The position numbers and the translations under genes are program-made. A stretch of 11,064 bases of DNA from Pseudomonadota bacterium (lineage in GTDB: Bacteria; Pseudomonadota; Alphaproteobacteria; Rhizobiales; Devosiaceae), in NCBI GenBank assembly GCA_023427545.1, contig JAEZBF010000103.1, positions 1-11,064 on the forward strand. Reading direction: 5' to 3'. The notes below the pieces were generated by a model that saw only the letters and a list, made by a program, of their open reading frames with translations, was not told the origin of the DNA and did no database searches. Shown one piece after another: positions 6,900 to 11,064 of the stretch (position 1 is its first letter; each line of letters starts with the position of its first letter).

Positions 6900-8359
6900 T
6901 GGCGTGTCTCCTCGATCGCTGGGTAGAGCGCGCGATAGCGCGCATATTGTTCGGTGTAGGCGGAACGGAGCGCCGGGTCGGGTGCGATGGTCTGCTTGAT
7001 GCCCGGCATGGTCATGACCTCGGCGGGGTCGGTGTTCTCGGCGGCGCAGAGGCCGAGCCGGGCCGCGCCGAGCGCGCCGCCGAAGTCGCCATCCTCGGGA
7101 AGCGCGATCTCCATGTCGAGGTTGCTCGCGAGCATCCTCAGCCAGAGGTTGGACTTGCTGCCGCCGCCAACTGCAATAAGGCGGTCGATCTTCGTGCCGG
7201 CGTCCGAGAGCACGCGCTGGCAATCGCGGAAGGCAAAGGCGACGCCCTCCATCACCGCCTGCGCCAGTCGAGCCTGGTCGGAAAGATGACTAAGCCCGAC
7301 GAAGCTGCCGCGGGCCCCGGCATTGTTGTGCGGCGTACGCTCGCCGGAGAGATAGGGCAGGAAGATTTCCTCGCCCGGCCCTGCGAACTGCGCCTCGGCG
7401 GCGGCCGAGAGCTCGGCCTGCTTCCTGCCGGTGATGTGCGCCAGCCAGTTGAGGCTGTCGGTGGCACTGAGGATCACGCCCATCTGGTGCCAGGTCTCAG
7501 GAATGGCATGGCAGAAGGCGTGCACCGCACCCTCGGTATTGGGGCGGAACCGATCATTGGAGACGAACAGCACGCCGGAGGTGCCGAGCGAAACGAAGCC
7601 CTCGCCCGGCCGGATCGCCCCGATGCCGCAGGCTGCGGCGGCATTGTCGCCCGCGCCGCCAGCCACGACGACCCTGCCGGACATGCCCCAGCGGCGCGCC
7701 AGCTCCGGCTTCAGGTTACCCGAGGGCGCGGACCCCTCGACCAGCCGGGGCATGTGCTCCCGCGTCAAGCCAGTCGCGGCAAGCAGCGCATCGGACCAGT
7801 CGCGCTTGCCAACGTCGAGCCACAGCGTGCCGGCAGCGTCGGACATCTCCTCGACATGCTCGCCGGTGAGCAGCAGGCGGACATAAGCCTTGGGCAGCAG
7901 CACCTTGGCGATCTTCTCGTAAACCTGCGGCTCGTGCTTTCGGACCCACGCGATCTTGGGCGCAGTGAACCCGGGCATCGCGATATTGCCGGCAATTTCG
8001 CGGAGGCGCGGCTCGGCGGCTTCCATCTCACGGCACTCGGCGGCCGAGCGGCCGTCGTTCCAGAGAATGCAGGGACGCAGCACCTCGTCGTTGCGCCCGA
8101 GCAGCGTTGCACCGTGCATGTGGCCGGAAAGACCAATGCCCCGCACTGCCGCCATCTGTTCAGGATGCGCCTTGGCAAGCGCGTCGCACGCCTCGACGAC
8201 CGCCGTCCACCAATCAGCGGGATTCTGCTCGGACCAGCCGGGACGCGGCCGAACCGGCTCAACGGCCTTGGCCGACGCTTCGCCCAACGCTTTTCCGTTA
8301 CGATCGATGAGGATCGCCTTGACGCCGGACGTTCCAACGTCGATGCCCAGATAGCTCAT
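6896..8359 (-). CDS. xylB: Xylulokinase (FGGY family)
   Basis: A 487-residue sugar kinase that phosphorylates D-xylulose to xylulose 5-phosphate using ATP. Visible elements are the N-terminal phosphate loop GIDVGTSGVK (5-14), the substrate motif SGHMHG (78-83; Met-His as in E. coli XylB), the catalytic Asp238 in GGAGDNAAAACG, GTSGV (259-263) and the nucleotide motif VGGGSKSNLW (397-406). All key residues are present and the length is standard. The ATG at 8359 lies inside a perfect palindrome. Its only ribosome-binding-like sequence, GAGG at 10 bases, is in the opposite arm, so the RNA could hide both. An 11-codon upstream frame ends on this start (ATGA). The 3' end overlaps xylA. Confidence 0.95.
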   Translation of the reverse strand: MSYLGIDVGTSGVKAILIDRNGKALGEASAKAVEPVRPRPGWSEQNPADWWTAVVEACDALAKAHPEQMAAVRGIGLSGHMHGATLLGRNDEVLRPCILWNDGRSAAECREMEAAEPRLREIAGNIAMPGFTAPKIAWVRKHEPQVYEKIAKVLLPKAYVRLLLTGEHVEEMSDAAGTLWLDVGKRDWSDALLAATGLTREHMPRLVEGSAPSGNLKPELARRWGMSGRVVVAGGAGDNAAAACGIGAIRPGEGFVSLGTSGVLFVSNDRFRPNTEGAVHAFCHAIPETWHQMGVILSATDSLNWLAHITGRKQAELSAAAEAQFAGPGEEIFLPYLSGERTPHNNAGARGSFVGLSHLSDQARLAQAVMEGVAFAFRDCQRVLSDAGTKIDRLIAVGGGSKSNLWLRMLASNLDMEIALPEDGDFGGALGAARLGLCAAENTDPAEVMTMPGIKQTIAPDPALRSAYTEQYARYRALYPAIEETRQ

Positions 8360-8391
8360 GAGGTACGTACCTCATGCTTACGTGACTGCAT
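8356..8391 (-). CDS. Putative 11-codon leader ORF ending on the xylB start
   Basis: On the minus strand ATG at 8391 opens a frame encoding MQSRKHEVRTS, with a TGA stop whose first two bases are the last two of the xylB ATG (ATGA at 8356-8359). It has the best ribosome binding site of the region: GGGAGGA (8401-8407) nine bases before its ATG. The peptide has no run of a single amino acid, so classical attenuation is not suggested. A role in bringing ribosomes through the palindrome to the xylB start is an inference. It could also be chance, or untranscribed if the promoter lies further downstream. Confidence 0.4.
   Translation of the reverse strand: MQSRKHEVRTS
8357..8376. promoter_or_regulatory. 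20-bp perfect palindrome at the xylB start: candidate operator/hairpin
   Basis: CATGAGGTACGTACCTCATG is exactly self-complementary and has a central CpG, as LacI-family operators do. It begins with the xylB start codon and includes the GAGG that would be its Shine-Dalgarno. As DNA it would be a roadblock or operator site for the LacI-family protein encoded just upstream. As RNA it can form an 8-bp stem with an ACGT loop, pairing GAGG with CCUC and AUG with CAU. Both readings are compatible. Confidence 0.55.
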
Positions 8392-8411
8392 CGGACGCAA
8401 TCCTCCCTGCC

Positions 8412-8435
8412 GGCTCCATCGTTGCTTGCGGAGCC
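8412..8435. repeat. Hairpin in the xylB leader
   Basis: GGCTCC (8412-8417) and GGAGCC (8430-8435) form a 6-bp stem around a 12-base loop, ending four bases upstream of the leader-ORF ribosome binding site on the minus strand. There is no following T-run. It may be part of the leader structure or a remnant of a lacI transcript end. Confidence 0.3.
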
Positions 8436-8451
8436 CTCATGCGGCGCGCCA

Positions 8452-8474
8452 ATCCGGCGGACCGCTCCCCGGAT
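8452..8474 (-). terminator. Hairpin just downstream of the lacI stop
   Basis: ATCCGG (8452-8457) and CCGGAT (8469-8474) pair around an 11-base loop, starting five bases after the regulator's stop codon on the minus strand. No T-run follows, so at most it attenuates read-through from lacI into xylB. Confidence 0.25.
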
Positions 8475-8479
8475 GCCCT

Positions 8480-9520
8480 CTAGCGCAAATTGTCTCGCAG
8501 GAAAATGCCGATTTCAATGGCTTCCGGGTGGACATCGCCATGCCGGCCGAGACCGAGCCCCCGCGCCGTCGCAATGGCTGAGCGGATTTCCCCGTCGGGG
8601 TTCTGGTCGAGCACCACGTCGATCAAGCCGGCCGCCAGCCCCTCCCGGGTGGAGGCCGAAAGCTCATGGGCGATCACCCTCAGCTGTCCTGGGCCGACTT
8701 CCCCGAGCGCTTCAAGCAGGCCGTCGTTGCCGGCGCCGAGATTGTAGAGGCCGGCGAGATCAGGATGCGCGCGCAGCAGGGTGCCGACCGCAGCTGCCGT
8801 ACGCTCCGCCTCATCGAGCCCCTCGAGCGGGCCAACCAGCTTCACCTCGGGAAACTCCGCCGCGAGAACGGCGCGGAAGCCCTCGAGGCGTTCACGGTGG
8901 TCCCGCAGGTGGAGCGAGCCGGCAATGATGCCGACCTTGCCGCTTTCACAGAACCTGCCCATCAGCGATCCCGCGGTGCGTCCGGCGGCGACATTGTCGA
9001 TGCCGATGAACACGCGGCGCGCCGAACCGGGCACGTCCGAGACCAGGGTCATGACCGAAACCCCACAACGCGCCGCAGCGTCAAGTGCAAGCCGGACGGC
9101 CTCATCTTCCGTCGCCACAACCACGGCGCAGTCGCAATTACGCGGATCAAGTGCACCGATACGCCGCGCCAATTCTTCCGAGTCGAAGGCTGTGTAAGCT
9201 TCGGCCTCCAGGTGCAGCCGTTCGGCGTGCGCAGCCCGGCGGCGGCGCTGGATCGCCGCGCGCAAATTGTCCATGAACTCGTTGCGGGCGTCCCGGATGA
9301 GGAACACGACCCTAAGGTCGCGCGCGCGGGCGAGCAGCGACGCCGAGAGGTCGCGGCGGAAGTCGAGTTCGCGGATTGCCGCCTCGACCTTTTCCGCGGT
9401 CGCCTGACGAACCCCTGGCCGGCCGTTGAGCACGCGATCGACGGTCGCGAGCGAAACGCCCGCGGCGCGCGCCACATCGTGCACCGTGGCACGCCGGCTG
9501 ATCGTCTCCGGATCGGTCAA
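8480..9520 (-). CDS. LacI-family transcriptional regulator, probable xylose-operon repressor
   Basis: A 346-residue LacI/GalR regulator. The N-terminal helix-turn-helix (about 12-33) reads VHDVARAAGVS followed by the recognition region TVDRVLNG; most family members have TVSRVLNG. The hinge (about 50-65) and a ribose-binding-protein-like effector domain (about 68-345) follow. The latter includes FIGIDNVAAGRTAG (171-184), the usual dimer-type signature. The start is TTG at 9520, supported by AGGGGG five bases upstream; a GTG at codon 13 is an unlikely alternative because it would cut into the DNA-binding domain. Position upstream of xylBA and divergent from galM suggests control of both, with a xylose-type effector. 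Effector identity is inferred from context only. Confidence 0.88.
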   Translation of the reverse strand: MTDPETISRRATVHDVARAAGVSLATVDRVLNGRPGVRQATAEKVEAAIRELDFRRDLSASLLARARDLRVVFLIRDARNEFMDNLRAAIQRRRRAAHAERLHLEAEAYTAFDSEELARRIGALDPRNCDCAVVVATEDEAVRLALDAAARCGVSVMTLVSDVPGSARRVFIGIDNVAAGRTAGSLMGRFCESGKVGIIAGSLHLRDHRERLEGFRAVLAAEFPEVKLVGPLEGLDEAERTAAAVGTLLRAHPDLAGLYNLGAGNDGLLEALGEVGPGQLRVIAHELSASTREGLAAGLIDVVLDQNPDGEIRSAIATARGLGLGRHGDVHPEAIEIGIFLRDNLR

Positions 9521-9614
9521 AGCTGCCCCCTGGCGAGCTTGCTCTCGCGGGTGAAGGTTTGGCGGCGTAGGGGCGTCCCGTCAACGGTCCAGATGCGAAC
9601 TGGTCAACGACGGT

Positions 9615-9643
9615 TTGCACCGCCGAGCGCGCCCGGCTACAGC
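9615..9643 (+). promoter_or_regulatory. Candidate galM promoter
   Basis: TTGCAC (9615-9620), a 17-base spacer and TACAGC (9638-9643) would give a start near 9650 and a leader of about 24 bases before the galM ATG. It has the same spacing and style as the MFS promoter. The imperfect dyad CGGT-ttgc-ACCG (9611-9622) overlaps the -35 and shares GGT-N4-ACC with the centre of the xylB palindrome. Confidence 0.4.
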
Positions 9644-9673
9644 AGAGCCACTGAACCGGGGAGGAAGCCAGGC

Positions 9674-10678
9674 ATGGCGGACAAGGCATTCGGCACGTTC
9701 GAGGGCAAGCGCGTCGACCATTTCACGCTGACGAGCGAGACGGGCGTGGAGCTCGACTTCATTACCTTCGGAGCGGCGATCCGCGACTGGCGGGTGCCGG
9801 TGAAGGGCGGGCTGCGAACCGTGGTCCTCGGGTTCGATACACTGCAGCCCTACGTCGACTACACGCAGCACTTCGGTGCGCTCGCGGGCCGCGTCGCCAA
9901 CCGCATCGCCAAGGCCAGCTTCGAGATCGAGGGCAAGCGCTACGACCTCCCCGCCAACTGGAAAAGCCACACGCTTCACGGCGGCCCCGGTGGGCTTGGG
10001 CGGCTGGTCTGGGAAGCCGAACGCGACACCACCGGCAACCGTATCCGCTTCCGCCATGTCTCGCCCGATGGCGACATGGGTTTCCCCGGCCGGGTGGAGT
10101 TCACCGCGACCTACACGCTGACCGGGAATCGAGTGCGGTTGGACCTGGCGGCAACCACTGACGCCGTGACGCCGATCAGCGTGGTGCAGCACCACTATTT
10201 CAACCTCGGCAGCACCGACACCGTGCTCGACCACAGCTACCATGCAACGGGGGTGCAGTACACGGAAGTCGACGCCGAGCTTATCCCCACCGGCAGGCTC
10301 CTGCCGGTCGATGGCACGCAGTGGGACCTGCGCCAGTCCCGCACCATGCGGGATGCGAGCGGCGCGCCGGTCGATTACGACGGCAATGTCGTGCTCGACC
10401 CACAGCGCGATCCCACCAATCCCGCCGCGGTCGTGACGGGCGAGGACGGCGCCCTGACTCTGCGCCTATGGACCGACCGGCCGGGGCTGCAGGTCTACAA
10501 CAGCGTGATGACACCAGATGGGCTGATCGGCCTCAACGGCAAGCGATACGGCAAGTACACCGGGTTCTGCCTCGAGGATCAGGACTTCCCCGACGCGGTG
10601 CACCACGAGAACTTCCCCTCGATCTGGTACGGCCCGGGGCGCGACTACAGCCATTGGTGCGAGATCGAGATCGCATGA
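9674..10678 (+). CDS. galM: Aldose 1-epimerase (mutarotase)
   Basis: A 334-residue beta-sandwich enzyme that interconverts alpha and beta anomers of aldoses in the cytoplasm. Active-site residues of the family are in place: Arg77 in AGRVANRI, His102 in LHGG, His173 in HHYFNL and Glu301 in LEDQDFPDA. The ATG at 9674 follows GAGGA at a good distance; the frame is open further upstream, but that part lies over the regulator gene and has no epimerase similarity. It is divergent from the LacI regulator with a 153-base shared upstream region, and overlaps the next gene as ATGA. In this setting it probably equilibrates D-xylose: an inverting GH43 enzyme releases the alpha anomer. Specificity for xylose rather than glucose, galactose or arabinose is inferred. 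Confidence 0.92.
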   Translation: MADKAFGTFEGKRVDHFTLTSETGVELDFITFGAAIRDWRVPVKGGLRTVVLGFDTLQPYVDYTQHFGALAGRVANRIAKASFEIEGKRYDLPANWKSHTLHGGPGGLGRLVWEAERDTTGNRIRFRHVSPDGDMGFPGRVEFTATYTLTGNRVRLDLAATTDAVTPISVVQHHYFNLGSTDTVLDHSYHATGVQYTEVDAELIPTGRLLPVDGTQWDLRQSRTMRDASGAPVDYDGNVVLDPQRDPTNPAAVVTGEDGALTLRLWTDRPGLQVYNSVMTPDGLIGLNGKRYGKYTGFCLEDQDFPDAVHHENFPSIWYGPGRDYSHWCEIEIA

Positions 10679-11064
10679 CGGTCTACGTCGCGCTTCTTCG
10701 CGCGATCGGCCCGGTGACGCACGCGAAGATGTCGATGGCGGCATTGCGGGCAGCGGCAGAAGATGCCGGTTTTCCCGGCGCGACGACGGTCGGCAATACC
10801 GGTAACCTGTTGGTGTTGTCCGCTGCGTCGCCGGATACGGTGCGGTCCCGTCTGCAGGAGGTGGTAAGCGGCTTCGGCATACGCAGCGAAGTGTTCATTC
10901 GAAGCGCGACTGAGCTGACGGAGCTGGTCGCGCAGAACCCGTTTCCCGACGCCACAGCCAGCCATCCCAGCGCGGTCGGGGTCTGCTTCTTCCACCAGGC
11001 GCCAAGCTGGCCCGACATCGACTCCTATGATGGTCCGGAAGCCGTGGCGCTGATTGGCGCGCAC
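10675..11064 (+). CDS. DUF1697-family protein, 3' end outside the window
   Basis: The frame starts at the ATG overlapping the galM stop (ATGA, 10675-10678) and stays open to the right edge, giving 130 residues of a protein probably near 180. The pattern matches the DUF1697 family: N-terminal VYVALLRAIGP, then MAALRAAAEDAGF, then GNTGNLLVLS where most members have a QSGN motif, then RSATELTELVAQNPFPDA. The family has no established biochemical function that I know of. The overlap suggests co-transcription and coupled translation with galM, though DUF1697 genes are found in many contexts and a role in sugar use is not implied. Confidence 0.8.
   Translation, partial: MTVYVALLRAIGPVTHAKMSMAALRAAAEDAGFPGATTVGNTGNLLVLSAASPDTVRSRLQEVVSGFGIRSEVFIRSATELTELVAQNPFPDATASHPSAVGVCFFHQAPSWPDIDSYDGPEAVALIGAH

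Noticed and set aside
6900..7223. Upstream extension of xylA
   Set aside because: The extension lies inside the xylB coding sequence in another frame. The GTG at 6899 has a strong ribosome binding site and gives the standard family N-terminus and length.
5418..8581. Two + strand open frames (502 and 544 codons) opposite xylA and xylB
   Set aside because: They are antisense shadows of genes with all catalytic motifs intact, and no domain is recognisable in their translations.
9580..9609. Direct repeat GTCAACG (9580-9586 and 9603-9609) in the lacI-galM gap
   Set aside because: The 23-base spacing is suggestive of a regulator site or a -35 for lacI, but seven bases is too short to support a call and no fitting -10 was found.
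8666..9673. Upstream extension of galM on the + strand
   Set aside because: It runs antisense through the LacI-family gene; epimerase similarity begins only at the ATG at 9674.

Overview
The window is GC-rich chromosomal DNA, most likely from an alphaproteobacterium. The best lineage marker is an MmcB-type PD-(D/E)XK DNA-repair protein, a family typical of Alphaproteobacteria. The long-form (class II) xylose isomerase, the -35/-10 style and the pyrimidine/purine-rich intergenic hairpins fit the same group. A Hyphomicrobiales (for example Devosia-like) host is a guess only. I see no tRNA, rRNA, CRISPR array, insertion sequence or attachment site.

Left block (1-2048, + strand): a 364-base non-coding, hairpin-rich stretch ends in a plausible promoter whose 17-base spacer contains a perfect 16-bp palindrome. 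The promoter drives an MFS transporter gene, which overlaps mmcB by 8 bases. Next, a convergent MBL-fold/beta-CASP RNA-processing-type hydrolase (2070-3728, - strand) starts at TTG. A 207-base gap made almost wholly of hairpins separates it from the sugar genes.

Central block (3936-9520, - strand): a xylose/xylo-oligosaccharide catabolic cluster in transcription order: a LacI-family regulator, a 120-base leader region, xylB, xylA and a GH43 beta-xylosidase. xylB and xylA overlap as GTGA. The GH43 enzyme has no signal peptide and should cleave imported xylo-oligosaccharides in the cytoplasm. XylA then makes D-xylulose and XylB phosphorylates it for the pentose phosphate pathway. The leader before xylB contains an 11-codon open frame with a strong ribosome binding site; its stop codon overlaps the xylB start as ATGA. 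A perfect 20-bp CpG-centred palindrome covers the xylB start and its Shine-Dalgarno-like GAGG. It could be a LacI-family operator, an RNA hairpin controlling translation, or both.

Right block (9521-11064, + strand): divergent from the regulator, an aldose 1-epimerase (galM/mutarotase type) overlaps by ATGA with a DUF1697-family gene that runs off the right edge. The epimerase fits the cluster as the enzyme that equilibrates xylose anomers. No dedicated xylose importer is visible inside the window.
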